A stretch of DNA of 64,000 nt from Corynebacterium sphenisci DSM 44792. Its GTDB lineage: Bacteria; Actinomycetota; Actinomycetes; Mycobacteriales; Mycobacteriaceae. Below the pieces are notes generated by a model. The model saw only the letters and a program-made list of their open reading frames with translations, did not search any database and was not told the DNA's origin. Positions 8,981-17,964 of the stretch are shown here, piece by piece. The stretch spans positions 1,922,001 through 1,986,000 of the forward strand of contig NZ_CP009248.1 of the NCBI RefSeq assembly GCF_001941505.1, read 5' to 3'. Numbering within the stretch: position 1 is the stretch's first letter; the number at the start of each line of letters is the position of its first letter. A program made the translations under genes and the position numbers.

Positions 8981-9750
8981 TGCTCGACCATGACGTGCAC
9001 GGCCGGCTCGGCCAGCCCGCGGTGCTGCTGCTGGGCTCCCTCGGCGCGGATCGGCGGATGTGGGATCCGCAGGTGCGCGCCCTGGCCGGCCGGTGGCGGG
9101 TGATCACCGCGGACCTGCGCGGCCACGGCCGCTCCCCGGCCCCCGGCGGGCCGTACCGGATGGCGGAGCTGGCCGAGGACGTGCTCGACGTCCTCGGCGC
9201 GGTCAACGAGCGCCGGGTGCACCTGGTGGGGCTGTCCCTGGGCGGGGCGGTGGCGCAGACCCTGGCGCTGGCGCGCCCGGAGCTGGTGGCCTCGCTGACC
9301 CTGGTGTCCACCGCCGCGAGGTTCGGCACCCCGGAGACCTGGCGGGGCAAATCCGAGCTGGTCGCCGCGCGCGGCACCGCGGCGCTGGCCGATGCCGTGG
9401 TGGGCAACTGGTTCACCGACGACTGCCGCCGGATGCGCCCGGAGCTGCCGCGGCGCTTCGCCGAGGGCATCCGGGCCACCCCGGACGCCGGATACGCGGG
9501 CTGCTGCGGGGCGCTGGCCGGGTTCGACTCCCGGGAGGCGCTGGCCGGGCTGGCGCCCCGGCTGGCCCGGCGCACCCTGGTCATCGCCGGGGAGCAGGAC
9601 ACCTCCACCCCGCTGCCGGTGGTGCGCGATCTGCATGGGCGGATCCCCGGTTCCGCGATGATCACCGTCTCCCCGGCCAAGCACCTGCTCACCGCGGAGC
9701 GCCCGGAGCTGGTGAACCCGATCCTGGCCGGCTGGTTCGCCGGCGGCTGA
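8977..9750 (+). CDS. Alpha/beta hydrolase, 3-oxoadipate enol-lactonase-like
   Basis: A 257-residue alpha/beta hydrolase resembling PcaD-type enol-lactonases. The oxyanion region is LLLGSLGADRRMWD, the nucleophile elbow is GLSLGG with Ser87, the acid is in IAGEQDTSTP, and the catalytic histidine is in SPAKHLLT. DLRGHGRS is the typical strand-4 turn. No pca genes surround it, so the actual substrate is open and a general esterase or lactonase role is possible. It starts at ATG 8977 overlapping the DUF5997 stop; a second ATG at 8980 is an equal alternative. A large hairpin follows it. Confidence 0.85.
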   Translation: MMLDHDVHGRLGQPAVLLLGSLGADRRMWDPQVRALAGRWRVITADLRGHGRSPAPGGPYRMAELAEDVLDVLGAVNERRVHLVGLSLGGAVAQTLALARPELVASLTLVSTAARFGTPETWRGKSELVAARGTAALADAVVGNWFTDDCRRMRPELPRRFAEGIRATPDAGYAGCCGALAGFDSREALAGLAPRLARRTLVIAGEQDTSTPLPVVRDLHGRIPGSAMITVSPAKHLLTAERPELVNPILAGWFAGG

Positions 9751-9775
9751 GCGCCGCGCCGGCCCGACGACGACT

Positions 9776-9810
9776 GAGGCGGCACCCCGGGGGACCCGGG
9801 GCACCGCCTC
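9776..9810 (+). terminator. Terminator hairpin after the hydrolase
   Basis: Inverted repeat with 15-base arms at 9776-9790 and 9796-9810; 13 of 15 positions pair and the loop is 5 bases. It lies 26 bases after the stop at 9750. Only ATT follows, not a T-run. Confidence 0.6.
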
Positions 9811-10340
9811 ATTCGCGTGTGCAATTGGAGGTTGCCGTGACTGCGTGGCAGTTGAACCACTGACCACACAATAGACCCGTGACCTGGGGTGCGGTCAATA
9901 ACGTCATGCGAATCTGCGCTATTTCACCCCCGGTGCGGCCATGCCCGGACCGGCCGGCGCACCCCGCCGGATCCCGCGTTCACCCAGCGCAGCCTATCTT
10001 TTTGGATAAGTGTTGCCTTACCTTCGGCGTCGCCGCCGGCTACCCCCGATCCGGCCGCCGGCCACCCCCGCCCCGGCCGCCGCGGCGCCCGCGCCGGTCG
10101 CCGCCGTACCCCGGGACGGCCCCGTGGCGGGGCCCCGGCGGGGCGCGCACCGGCGGTGACGCGGCCCCGGCCGGACCGGGCCGGGCGGGGCGGTGCGGCG
10201 GGCCGCCGGCGGCGGGGGCCCACGACGGGGGTTCGGAATTCACCGGGATTGGTGTCCGGGGTCACATATGAGGGCATAATGGTTGGCAGACCAGCTGCGT
10301 GATGCCGAGCGCATTCGCCGCACCCTACGAAGGAGATCAC
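9811..10340. other. Gene-free region upstream of the acyl-CoA dehydrogenase
   Basis: No convincing protein gene on either strand in 530 bases. Contents: a short frame GTG 9837-9863 encoding MTAWQLNH behind GGAGG (9827-9831); a CACAAT box (9867-9872) six bases before GTG 9879, which opens a 130-codon frame without actinobacterial codon bias; an AT-rich patch at 9994-10022; a Gly/Arg/Pro-type GC-rich stretch at 10028-10215; and the promoter of the next gene near 10252-10280. It could be a decayed gene or an sRNA/leader locus. Confidence 0.5.
10252..10280 (+). promoter_or_regulatory. Candidate promoter of the acyl-CoA dehydrogenase
   Basis: CATAAT at 10275-10280 is a good -10 element, with GTGTCC at 10252-10257 as a weak -35 at 17-base spacing. 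This predicts a 5' UTR of about 54 bases that includes the AGGAG ribosome site at 10331-10335. Confidence 0.45.
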
Positions 10341-11513
10341 ATGAAGGACTTCCTGCCCCGCACCCACTTCGAGGAAGAGCACGAGATGTTCCGCGACATG
10401 GTGCGCGGCTTCGTCGAGAAGGAGATCACCCCCAATGTCGAGAAGTGGCATGAGCAGGGCATGCCCGACCGGGAGATCTTCAAGAAGGCCGGCGAGCTCG
10501 GCCTGATCGGCATGTCCACCCCGGCCGAGTACGGCGGCGGCGGCGAGGCCGACTTCCGCTACAACCAGGTGCTCAACGAGGAGCTGGCCAACTCCGACTG
10601 CGGTTCCATCGTGGTGAGCTTCGGCACCCTCAACGACCTGGTGGCCCCCTACCTGGCCAAGTTCGGCTCCGAGGAGCTGAAGCAGAAGTACCTGGCGGGC
10701 ATGAACGCCGGCGAGCTGATCGGCTGCCTGGCGATGACCGAGCCGGGCGCCGGCTCCGACCTGGCCGGGATGCGCACCTTCGCCCGGAAGGACGGCGACG
10801 ACTGGATCCTCAACGGCTCCAAGACCTTCATCTCCAACGGCATGCTCTCCGACTTCGCCCTGGTCGCCGCGATCACCGACCCCGCCAAGGGCCGCGCCGG
10901 GGTGTCCATGTTCGTGGTGGACTCCGATCTGGAGGGCTACACCAAGAACGGCCCGCTGAAGAAGGTCGGCCTGAAGGCCCAGGACACCGCCGAGCTGCAC
11001 TTCGACAATGTCCGGGTGCCCGGCGCGAACCTGCTCGGCGAGGAGGGCGCCGCCTTCGGCTACCTGCGCACCAACCTCGCCCATGAGCGGCTCACCCTCG
11101 CGGTGGGCTCGGTGGCCACCTCCCGGCGCGCCTGGACCCTGGCCTACAACTACGCCCAGGAGCGGGAGACCTTCGGCCGCCCGATCATCCAGCACCAGGT
11201 GCACGGCCACTACCTGGCCGACATCGCCACCCGGATCACCGCGCTGCAGGCCTTCGTGGACCAGGCGGTGATGGCGCACAACGCCGGCAAGCTCGACGAG
11301 ATCGGCGCCTCGATGGCGAAGTTCTGGACCACCGAGGAGCAGCAGGACATCGTCACCCGCTGCCTGCAGATGTTCGGCGGCTACGGCTTCATGATGGAGT
11401 ACCCGATCTCCACGCACTACCTCGACACCAAGGTGCAGACCATCTACGGCGGCACCAACGAGATCATGAAGGAGATCATCTCCCGGCGGATCGCCAAGGG
11501 CGGCTACGCCTAA
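10341..11513 (+). CDS. Acyl-CoA dehydrogenase (LCAD/IVD type)
   Basis: A 390-residue FAD-dependent acyl-CoA dehydrogenase catalysing alpha,beta-dehydrogenation of acyl-CoA, passing electrons to ETF. Signatures include MTEPGAGSDLAGM (flavin/substrate segment), FISNGMLSDF, RETFGRPI and the C-terminal MFGGYGFMMEYPI...IYGGTNEIMKE. The glycine in IYGGT replaces the MCAD catalytic glutamate; the base is instead Glu249 in HERL, the position used by long-chain and isovaleryl-CoA dehydrogenases. Clear AGGAG ribosome site. It is monocistronic between hairpins, with a paralogue at 54363-55520. Chain-length preference is unknown. Confidence 0.94.
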   Translation: MKDFLPRTHFEEEHEMFRDMVRGFVEKEITPNVEKWHEQGMPDREIFKKAGELGLIGMSTPAEYGGGGEADFRYNQVLNEELANSDCGSIVVSFGTLNDLVAPYLAKFGSEELKQKYLAGMNAGELIGCLAMTEPGAGSDLAGMRTFARKDGDDWILNGSKTFISNGMLSDFALVAAITDPAKGRAGVSMFVVDSDLEGYTKNGPLKKVGLKAQDTAELHFDNVRVPGANLLGEEGAAFGYLRTNLAHERLTLAVGSVATSRRAWTLAYNYAQERETFGRPIIQHQVHGHYLADIATRITALQAFVDQAVMAHNAGKLDEIGASMAKFWTTEEQQDIVTRCLQMFGGYGFMMEYPISTHYLDTKVQTIYGGTNEIMKEIISRRIAKGGYA

Positions 11514-11536
11514 GCCCCCCTCCCCCGCGCGCCCAT

Positions 11537-11570
11537 CCGGCCGCCGCCCCGCATCCGGGGCGGCGGCCGG
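11537..11570. terminator. Bidirectional terminator between convergent genes
   Basis: Perfect 15-bp inverted repeat (11537-11551 / 11556-11570) with a 4-base loop CATC, between the acyl-CoA dehydrogenase (ends 11513) and the FAH hydrolase (ends 11600). Confidence 0.65.
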
Positions 11571-11599
11571 CGCCGTCCCCGGTCCCGGATGCGGCCGGG

Positions 11600-12502
11600 T
11601 CAGCCGCGGATCCGGGTCACGCTGCGGATGAGGCCGAGACCGCCGATGGACACCTCCACCGCATCGCCCTCGCCGAGGTAGCGGCGCGGCTGGCGGGCGT
11701 GGCCCACCCCCTCCGGGGTGCCGGTGGCGATGACGTCGCCGGGGCGCAGCGGCAGGAAGGAGGCGACGAAGGCGACCAGCGCCGCCGGGTCGTGCACCAG
11801 GTCCGAGGTGGGCGCGTCCTGCATCACCGCCCCGTTGAGCCGGGTCACCAGCCGCGGCCCCGGCGCCCAGTCCCCGGCGGTGGTCAGCCAGGGCCCGAGC
11901 CCGGAGGAGGCGGCGAGGTTCTTGCCCTGCAGCCACTGCAGGGTGCGGTACTGCATGCCCCGGCTGGTGTAGTCGTTGAACACCGCGTAGCCGGCGATGG
12001 CGGCCTCCGCGGCCGCGCGGTCCAGCCGGGCCGGCCCGGCGGTGCCCGCGCCGACGATGACCGCGAGCTCCCCCTCGAAGTCGAGGGTGCCGGCATTGGC
12101 CGCCGGCACCGCGACCTCGTCGAAGGGCCCGGCGAGGGCGTCGGTGAATTTGCCGAACAGGGTGGGCGTCTCCGGGGGCTCGTGGCCCATCTCGCGGATG
12201 TGCCGGGCGTAGTTCAGCCCGGTGCACAGGATCTTCGGCGGGGCCGGGATCACCGGGGCGAGCCGGTCGGCGGGGAACTCCAGGAGCGGTCCGCCGGCCC
12301 GCCCGGCGCGCTCGCGCCACCCCGGGTCGGCGAGCAGCGCCCCGACATCGGCGGCGCCGTCGACGGGGTGCCCGGCGAGCATCCCCCCGGATTCGGCGCC
12401 GGCGGCGAGCCAGGCCTCGGCGGCGGCGTCGTCGAGGCGCACCGCGGCGGTGCCGGGGTGGTCGGGGCGGGGGTCGGGCAGTCGGAGGGTGGCCAGGCGC
12501 AT
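11600..12502 (-). CDS. Fumarylacetoacetate hydrolase family protein
   Basis: A 300-residue FAH-fold hydrolase/decarboxylase. The C-terminal core begins PPKILCTGLNYARHIREMG and carries the metal-binding acidic residues in LDFEGELAVIVG (two glutamates) and GYAVFNDYTSR (aspartate). GDVIATGTPEGVG is the family C-terminal signature. Such enzymes cleave C-C bonds of acylpyruvates or 2-hydroxyhepta-2,4-dienedioates, or decarboxylate oxaloacetate; the exact substrate cannot be read from sequence. ATG start with AGGAG a few bases before it. It lies 47 bases downstream of the enoyl-CoA hydratase on the same strand and is likely co-transcribed. Confidence 0.88.
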   Translation of the reverse strand: MRLATLRLPDPRPDHPGTAAVRLDDAAAEAWLAAGAESGGMLAGHPVDGAADVGALLADPGWRERAGRAGGPLLEFPADRLAPVIPAPPKILCTGLNYARHIREMGHEPPETPTLFGKFTDALAGPFDEVAVPAANAGTLDFEGELAVIVGAGTAGPARLDRAAAEAAIAGYAVFNDYTSRGMQYRTLQWLQGKNLAASSGLGPWLTTAGDWAPGPRLVTRLNGAVMQDAPTSDLVHDPAALVAFVASFLPLRPGDVIATGTPEGVGHARQPRRYLGEGDAVEVSIGGLGLIRSVTRIRG

Positions 12503-12549
12503 CGGGGTCTCCTGCGGGGCGGGTGCGGCGGGGGTGGGGCGGGTCCGGC

Positions 12550-13338
12550 CTAGCGGCCGGTGAAGCGGGGCGCGCGGCGGGCGTGGAAGGCGGCGACGGC
12601 CTCCCGGTGATCGGCGCTGTCGGAGAGCCGCACCTGGGCGGCGGCCTCCCGCTCGGCGATCTCGGCCACCGCGCGCGGATCGCGCACCAGGGCCTTGATC
12701 TCCCGGTAGGAGCGGGTCGGCCCGGCGGCCAGGCGCCGCGCCAGCGCCCGGGCGGCGGCGTCGGCGTCCGGGCCCTCGGCGACCTCGGTGACCAGGCCGA
12801 GCTCCAGGGCCCGGGCCGCCGGGATGGCCGCATCGGCGAAGAGCAGCTCCAGGGCCTTCGCGGGCCCGACGATCTCCGGCAGCAGCCGGGAGATCCCGCA
12901 GTCGTTGGCCAGGCCGATGGAGGGGAACGCCGCCTTGAACACGGCCGTCTCCGCGGCGACCCGCAGATCGCAGCCCAGGGCCAGCGACCAGCCGGCGCCG
13001 GCGGCGGCGCCGTTGACCGCGGCGACCACCGGCACCGGGATCGCGTGCAGCGCGGCGATCATCGGGTTGTACTCCCGGTGCACCTTGTCCCGGCCCGCCC
13101 CGGAGTCCAGGTCGGCGAGGTGCTCGCCGAGGTCCTGGCCGGTGCAGAAGGCCTCCCGGGTGCCGCGCAGCAGCACCGCGCGAACCGGCCGCTCCGCCGC
13201 GTCGCAGCCGGCCGCGGCCGATTCGAAGGCGCCGGTGAGTTCCGCGCGGGCGGCGCGGTCCAGCGAATTGCGGGCCTCCGGGCGATGGAAGGCGATCTCC
13301 AGCAGACCCTCGTCGAGGGTGGTCTCCACGCAGCTCAT
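12550..13338 (-). CDS. Enoyl-CoA hydratase/isomerase family protein
   Basis: A 262-residue crotonase-fold protein. The CoA oxyanion-hole segments are EARNSLDRAARAEL and VAAVNGAAAGAGWSLALGCD. The position of the first catalytic Glu of mitochondrial crotonase falls in SLALGCDLRVAAETAVFKAAFPSIGLANDCG; the second glutamate is not obvious (GLANDCG carries Asn/Asp), resembling PaaG-type isomerases that use an aspartate. So delta3/delta2-enoyl-CoA isomerase or a ring-opening role is as likely as hydration. A TAGGAT box (13346-13351) lies 7 bases before the ATG, suggesting a leaderless mRNA. The FAH hydrolase follows. Confidence 0.86.
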   Translation of the reverse strand: MSCVETTLDEGLLEIAFHRPEARNSLDRAARAELTGAFESAAAGCDAAERPVRAVLLRGTREAFCTGQDLGEHLADLDSGAGRDKVHREYNPMIAALHAIPVPVVAAVNGAAAGAGWSLALGCDLRVAAETAVFKAAFPSIGLANDCGISRLLPEIVGPAKALELLFADAAIPAARALELGLVTEVAEGPDADAAARALARRLAAGPTRSYREIKALVRDPRAVAEIAEREAAAQVRLSDSADHREAVAAFHARRAPRFTGR

Positions 13339-13372
13339 GGCCCCGATCCTAGGCGGGCCCGGACGTGCCGGC

Positions 13373-13397
13373 GCCCCCGGGGCGGGGCCCCGGGGGC
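13373..13397 (-). terminator. Hairpin between glyA and the enoyl-CoA hydratase
   Basis: Perfect 10-bp repeat GCCCCCGGGG / CCCCGGGGGC (13373-13382 / 13388-13397) 14 bases after the glyA stop. It overlaps the probable promoter zone of the downstream gene. Likely a glyA terminator. Confidence 0.5.
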
Positions 13398-13410
13398 GGC
13401 GGGCGCCGGG

Positions 13411-14712
13411 TCAGGAGATGGTCCACTCCTCCAGGCCCTCGTAGAGCGGGAAGTCCGCGGCGACCTTGGCCACCCGGGCGCGCAGCGCGTCCACGTCGGC
13501 GGCCTTGCCGGCGGCCAGGGCGGTGCCGATCACGTCGGCGACCTCGGTGAAGGCCGCCTCGTCGAGGCCGCGGGTGGCCAGCGCCGGGGTGCCGATGCGC
13601 AGCCCCGAGGTGACCATCGGCGGGCGCGGGTCGAAGGGCACCGCATTGCGGTTGACGGTGATCCCGACCTCGTGCAGCAGATCCTCGGCCTCCTGGCCGT
13701 TGAGCTCGGAGTTGCGCAGGTCCGCGAGCACCAGGTGCACGTCGGTGCCCCCGGTGAGCACGTCCACCCCGGCGGCCCGGGCGTCGGCGGCGGTGAGCCG
13801 CTCGGCGAGGATCCGGGCCCCGGCGAGGGTGCGCTCCTGGCGCTCCCGGAACTGTTCGGTGCCGGCGATCTTCAGCGCCACCGCCTTTGCGGCCACCGCG
13901 TGCATCAGCGGCCCGCCCTGCTGGCCGGGGAACACCGCGGAGTTGAGCTTCTTGGCGTAGTCCGACTTCGCCAGGATCATCCCGGACCGGGGCCCGCCGA
14001 GGGTCTTGTGCACGGTGGTGGACACCACGTCGGAGGCCGGCACCGGGGAGGGGTGCAGCCCGGCGGCGACCAGGCCCGCGAAATGGGCCATGTCGGTCCA
14101 CAGCTTCGCGCCGACCTCGTCGGCGATCGCCCGGAAGGCGTCGAAGTCGAGGTGCCGGGGGTAGGCCGACCAGCCGGCGATGATCACGTCCGGGCGTTCG
14201 GCGAGGGCCTGCTCGCGCACCTTGTCCATGTCGATGCGCATGGTGTCCTCGTCCACCCCGTAGGCGGCGACCCGGTACAGCTTGCCGGAGAAGTTGATCC
14301 GCATCCCGTGGGTGAGGTGGCCGCCGTGGGCCAGGTCCAGGCCCATGATCTTGTCCCCGGCCTCGATGAGCGCGTGCAGCACCGCGGCATTGGCCTGGGC
14401 GCCGGCGTGCGGCTGGACGTTGGCGAACTCGGCGCCGAAGAGCTCCTTGGCCCGGTCCCGGGCGATGTCCTCGATGACGTCGACGTGCTCGCAGCCGCCG
14501 TAGTAGCGGCGGCCCGGGTAGCCCTCGGCGTACTTGTTGGTCAGCACCGAGCCCTGGGCCTGCAGCACCGCCCGGGGCACGAAGTTCTCCGAGGCGATCA
14601 TCTCCAGGGTGTCGCGCTGGCGGGCGAGCTCCCCGGCCATCGCCTCGGCGACGGCCGGATCGAGCTCGGCGAGGGGCTGGTAGCGGACGTCCGCGGTGGG
14701 GGAGCCGGTCAT
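13411..14712 (-). CDS. glyA: Serine hydroxymethyltransferase
   Basis: PLP-dependent SHMT converting serine and tetrahydrofolate to glycine and 5,10-methylene-THF, the main one-carbon source. The 433 residues fit the bacterial length. Visible are [42 protein letters not shown] and the PLP-lysine motif [16 protein letters not shown]. The ATG at 14712 ([13 protein letters not shown]) is preferred; an ATG at 14754 would add 14 residues outside the family alignment. In C. glutamicum glyA is divergent from coaA with nothing between; here a chromate transporter has been placed between them on the glyA strand. Confidence 0.96.
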   Translation of the reverse strand: MTGSPTADVRYQPLAELDPAVAEAMAGELARQRDTLEMIASENFVPRAVLQAQGSVLTNKYAEGYPGRRYYGGCEHVDVIEDIARDRAKELFGAEFANVQPHAGAQANAAVLHALIEAGDKIMGLDLAHGGHLTHGMRINFSGKLYRVAAYGVDEDTMRIDMDKVREQALAERPDVIIAGWSAYPRHLDFDAFRAIADEVGAKLWTDMAHFAGLVAAGLHPSPVPASDVVSTTVHKTLGGPRSGMILAKSDYAKKLNSAVFPGQQGGPLMHAVAAKAVALKIAGTEQFRERQERTLAGARILAERLTAADARAAGVDVLTGGTDVHLVLADLRNSELNGQEAEDLLHEVGITVNRNAVPFDPRPPMVTSGLRIGTPALATRGLDEAAFTEVADVIGTALAAGKAADVDALRARVAKVAADFPLYEGLEEWTIS

Positions 14713-14817
14713 GGGGTGCGGGAACCTTTCGTGGGGGGGCTGCGTGAGTGGCACCCATGCTAGCCCAGCGCCCCGGCCGCCCCCGCCCCGGCGGGTGCGA
14801 CCGCCGGGGGGCGGGGC

Positions 14818-16044
14818 TCAGCCCGCCGCCGCCCCGAGCAGCCCGGCGCCGAGCACCACCGCCCAGGGCGGGGCGTGCAGCACCCGCAGCGCCACCGCCG
14901 CGGCCACCGCGAGCACCGCGGTGGCCGGCGAATCCACCCCGGCGGGCAGCACCGGGTCGACCAGGGCGGCGCCGAGCAGGCCCACCACCGCCGCATTGAC
15001 CCCGGCCACCGCCGCGCGCGCCCCGCGGTGGGCGGACAGCCGCGCCCACACCGGGGCGACGGCGAGCAGCAGCAGCATCGAGGGCGCGAAGATCGCGGCC
15101 AGGGCCAGCCCCGCCCCGGCCAGCCCGCCGGCGGCGTCCGGGGTGGCCGAGTCCACCGCGCCGAGATAGGCGGCGAGGGTGAACAGGGGCCCGGGCACCG
15201 CCTGGGCGAGCCCGTAGCCGGCGAGGAAGGCGTCCGCGCCGACCCGGTCGGGCACCAGCCCGGACTCCAGCATGGGCAGCACCACGTGCCCGCCGCCGAA
15301 GACCAGCGCCCCGGCCCGGAAGTAGCCGCCCCAGGCCGCGGCCCGCCCGGACGCCAGCCCGAGCACCAGGGCCGCCGCCGCGACCGGGGCCAGCCAGCGC
15401 GGCGGCCGCGCCGGCGGGGCCCACCCGGCCGGGCGCGGCCCCGCCGCCGGGGCGGGTTCGGCGGCGGGGTCCGCGGCCGGTTCGCGCAGCAGCGCCGCCC
15501 CGGCCAGGGCCGCCGCGGCCAGCGCCGCCGGCTGCGCCCAGGCGCGCGCCCCCGGCGGGGCGAGCAGGATCGCGGCGAAGACGGCCAGCGCGATGAGCGC
15601 CCGGGTGCGGGTGGCGGCCAGCCGGGTGGCCATCGCGTGCACCGCCAGGGCCACCACCGCCACCGCCGCGGCCTTCAGCCCCGCCAGGTGCCCGCCGAGC
15701 CCGCCGAGGCGGGACAGGCCCGCCGCGGCGGCGAGGAGCAGCGCCGCCGAGGGGGCGGTGAACCCGGCGAAGGCGGCGAGCATCCCGGCCACCCCGGCCC
15801 GGCGCAGCCCCAGCGCCATGCCCACCTGGGAGGAGGCCGGGCCGGGCAGGAACTGGCACAGCGCCACGATGTCGGCGTACTCCCGGTCGTCCACCCAGCC
15901 GCGGCGGTCGACGAACTCGGCCCGGAAGTAGCCCAGATGCGCCACCGGTCCGCCGAAGGAGGTGCAGCCCAGCGCGGCGAAGGCGCGCAGCACCTCCCCG
16001 GCGCCCGCGGCGCGGGCGGCGGCGGCGCGGCGCGCTCGGCTCAT
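14818..16044 (-). CDS. chrA: Chromate transporter, CHR family, bidomain
   Basis: A 408-residue membrane protein with two homologous CHR halves. The N-terminal half has [19 protein letters not shown] and [20 protein letters not shown]; the C-terminal half has [19 protein letters not shown] and [18 protein letters not shown], the paired FGGP/PGP motifs of long-chain ChrA. About 10-12 hydrophobic segments are visible. Family members export chromate by a proton-motive-force-dependent mechanism; other anions are possible substrates. A TAGGGT box lies 8 bases before the ATG. It ends 105 bases upstream of the glyA start on the same strand and is divergent from coaA. Confidence 0.9.
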   Translation of the reverse strand: MSRARRAAAARAAGAGEVLRAFAALGCTSFGGPVAHLGYFRAEFVDRRGWVDDREYADIVALCQFLPGPASSQVGMALGLRRAGVAGMLAAFAGFTAPSAALLLAAAAGLSRLGGLGGHLAGLKAAAVAVVALAVHAMATRLAATRTRALIALAVFAAILLAPPGARAWAQPAALAAAALAGAALLREPAADPAAEPAPAAGPRPAGWAPPARPPRWLAPVAAAALVLGLASGRAAAWGGYFRAGALVFGGGHVVLPMLESGLVPDRVGADAFLAGYGLAQAVPGPLFTLAAYLGAVDSATPDAAGGLAGAGLALAAIFAPSMLLLLAVAPVWARLSAHRGARAAVAGVNAAVVGLLGAALVDPVLPAGVDSPATAVLAVAAAVALRVLHAPPWAVVLGAGLLGAAAG

Positions 16045-16158
16045 GGGGGCGCACCCTACCGCCGCCCCGGCGCCGCCGGAATCCCCCGCGCTCCCCCCCG
16101 CGCCGATCCGCGGCGGCCCGGCCGGGGCGCCGGCGGGCCGGACGTGCACAATGGGGGC

Positions 16159-17085
16159 ATGTCCCGGCCCCAGGCGCCCAGCCCCTACCTCGAGTTCAAC
16201 CGCGCGCAGTGGCGCGAGCTGCGCGAGTCGATGCCCCAGGTGCTCACCGAGGAGGAGCTGGTCCGGCTGCGCGGCATCGGCGAGAACATCGACCTGGTGG
16301 AGGTCGCCGAGGTCTACCTGCCGCTGTCCCGGCTGATCCACCTGCGGGTGCAGGCGCACCGGGCGCTGAACCGCACCACCGCCACCTTCCTCGGCGAGGA
16401 GTACCACGGGGTGCCCTTCATCATCGGGGTGGCCGGTTCGGTGGCGGTGGGCAAGTCCACCACCGCCCGGCTGCTGCAGGTGCTGCTGGAGCGCTGGGAC
16501 ACCAACCCGCGGGTGGACCTGATCACCACCGACGGGTTCCTGCTGCCCACCGCGGAGCTCACCCGGCGCGGGATCATGCAGCGCAAGGGCTACCCGGAGT
16601 CCTATGACCAGCGCGCGCTGATGCGCTTCGTCACCGCGGTGAAGTCCGGGGCCCGGGAGGTGCCCGCCCCGGTGTACTCGCACACCCGCTACGACCGGGT
16701 GCCGGGCGAGTCGATCATCGTGGACAAGCCGGACATCCTCATCCTGGAGGGCCTCAACGTGCTGCAGACCGGCCCGATGCTGATGGTCTCGGATCTCTTC
16801 GACTTCTCCGTCTACGTCGACGCGCACAAGGGCGATATCGAGCGCTGGTACATCGACCGCTTCCTGAAGCTGCGGCACACCGCCTTCCGGGAGCCGGGGG
16901 CGCATTTCGCCCACTACGCGGATCTGGACGACGCCGCCGCCGCGGAGCAGGCCCGCCGGATCTGGCAGACCGTGAACCTGCCGAACCTGGTGGAGAACAT
17001 CCTGCCCACCCGGGTGCGCGCCTCCCTGGTGCTGCGCAAGGGCCCGGATCACGCGATCACGCGGGTGCGCATGCGCAAGCTCTGA
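16159..17085 (+). CDS. coaA: Pantothenate kinase type I
   Basis: Type I (prokaryotic) pantothenate kinase, the first and regulated step of CoA synthesis. The 308 residues match the family. The Walker A loop [15 protein letters not shown] is near residues 90-104; further hallmarks are [11 protein letters not shown], the KGYPESYD segment, YDRVPGESI and [19 protein letters not shown] box (16147-16152) lies 6 bases before ATG 16159 and there is no ribosome site, so the mRNA is probably leaderless. An ATG at 16151 is in another frame. The mandatory neighbours in corynebacteria, glyA upstream and uppS downstream, are present. Confidence 0.97.
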   Translation: MSRPQAPSPYLEFNRAQWRELRESMPQVLTEEELVRLRGIGENIDLVEVAEVYLPLSRLIHLRVQAHRALNRTTATFLGEEYHGVPFIIGVAGSVAVGKSTTARLLQVLLERWDTNPRVDLITTDGFLLPTAELTRRGIMQRKGYPESYDQRALMRFVTAVKSGAREVPAPVYSHTRYDRVPGESIIVDKPDILILEGLNVLQTGPMLMVSDLFDFSVYVDAHKGDIERWYIDRFLKLRHTAFREPGAHFAHYADLDDAAAAEQARRIWQTVNLPNLVENILPTRVRASLVLRKGPDHAITRVRMRKL

Positions 17086-17122
17086 GCCCCGGGTCGGCGC
17101 GGCCGCCGCGGGGGTGCGCGGG

Positions 17123-17923
17123 CTATTTGCCGAAGCGCCGGGAGCGCTTGGCGAAATCGCGCAGCGCGCGCAGGAAGTCCACCCGCCGGAAGGCCGGCCA
17201 GTAGGTGTCGGTGAACCAGATCTCCGAGTAGGCGGACTGCCAGAGCAGGAACCCGGACAGCCGCTGCTCCCCCGAGGTGCGGATCACCAGATCCGGGTCG
17301 GGCTGGCCGGAGGTGTACAGGTGGTCGCTGATCGCCTCGGCGGTGATCTCGGCGGCGAGGTCCGCGGCGGGCACCCCGGCGGCGGCCCGGTCGGCGAGGA
17401 TCCGGCGCACCGCGTCGACGATCTCCTGCCGGCCGCCGTAGCCGACCGCGATGTTGACCTGGATGCCGTCGTTGCCGGCGGTGCGCTCCTCGTCGGCGCG
17501 CAGCCGGGCGGCCATCTCCGCCGGGAGCAGCTCCAGGTGGCCGACCATGCGCAGCCGGGGCCGCACCGCCAGCTCGGTGAGCTCATCGGCGACGTCGCCG
17601 ATGATGTCGAAGAGCAGGTCCAGCTCCTCGGCCTCCCGGCCGAGGTTCTCCGTGGACAGCAGGTAGACGGTGACCAGGCCGATGGACTGCTCGGCGCACC
17701 AGCCGACCAGCTCCGCGATCCGGCGGGCGCCGACCCGGTGGCCGTGGCTGACGTCGGTGAACCCGGCCTCCCGGGCCCAGCGCCGGTTGCCGTCGGCCAT
17801 CACCGCGACATGGCCCGGCCGGGGCCGGCCCGCCAGGGAGCGCACCAGATGCCGCTCGTACATCGGGTACGCGGCGCGGCGGGCGGCCTGGGTGAGGCAG
17901 CCGGGCAGGTGGGAGAGGCTCAC
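17123..17923 (-). CDS. uppS: Short-chain Z-isoprenyl diphosphate synthase
   Basis: A cis-prenyltransferase of 266 residues. The diphosphate-binding start VAVMADGNRRWAREAGF holds the catalytic Asp44, and TVYLLSTENL and VIRTSGEQRLSGFLLWQSAYSEIWF complete the signatures. The sequence is closest in wording to mycobacterial Rv1086, which makes omega,E,Z-farnesyl diphosphate for decaprenyl-phosphate synthesis, so a short-chain product is more likely than undecaprenyl diphosphate. The GTG at 17923 is chosen because a TAAAAT box at 17931-17936 lies 7 bases before it (leaderless); an ATG at 17863 is the alternative. It lies convergent to coaA and downstream of aroF. Confidence 0.93.
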   Translation of the reverse strand: MSLSHLPGCLTQAARRAAYPMYERHLVRSLAGRPRPGHVAVMADGNRRWAREAGFTDVSHGHRVGARRIAELVGWCAEQSIGLVTVYLLSTENLGREAEELDLLFDIIGDVADELTELAVRPRLRMVGHLELLPAEMAARLRADEERTAGNDGIQVNIAVGYGGRQEIVDAVRRILADRAAAGVPAADLAAEITAEAISDHLYTSGQPDPDLVIRTSGEQRLSGFLLWQSAYSEIWFTDTYWPAFRRVDFLRALRDFAKRSRRFGK

Positions 17924-17964
17924 GGCGGTGATTTTAGCATCGCCGCGGATCCGCAGCGGCCGGC

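Noticed and set aside
9999..10024. DtxR (iron) box-like sequence in the AT-rich patch
   Set aside because: I count about 12 of 19 matches to the consensus, mainly in one half, and no iron gene is adjacent. Kept only as a note.
9879..10271. 130-codon frame with a leaderless-type CACAAT-N6-GTG start
   Set aside because: No GC3 codon pattern, Pro/Arg-rich frame typical of random reading in GC-rich DNA, no recognisable domain.
11085..11470. Suspected loss of the catalytic glutamate in the acyl-CoA dehydrogenase (IYGGT instead of YEGT)
   Set aside because: The LCAD/IVD-type base is the Glu of the ERL motif (Glu249 here, Glu250 in the second paralogue), so both enzymes have a catalytic residue.
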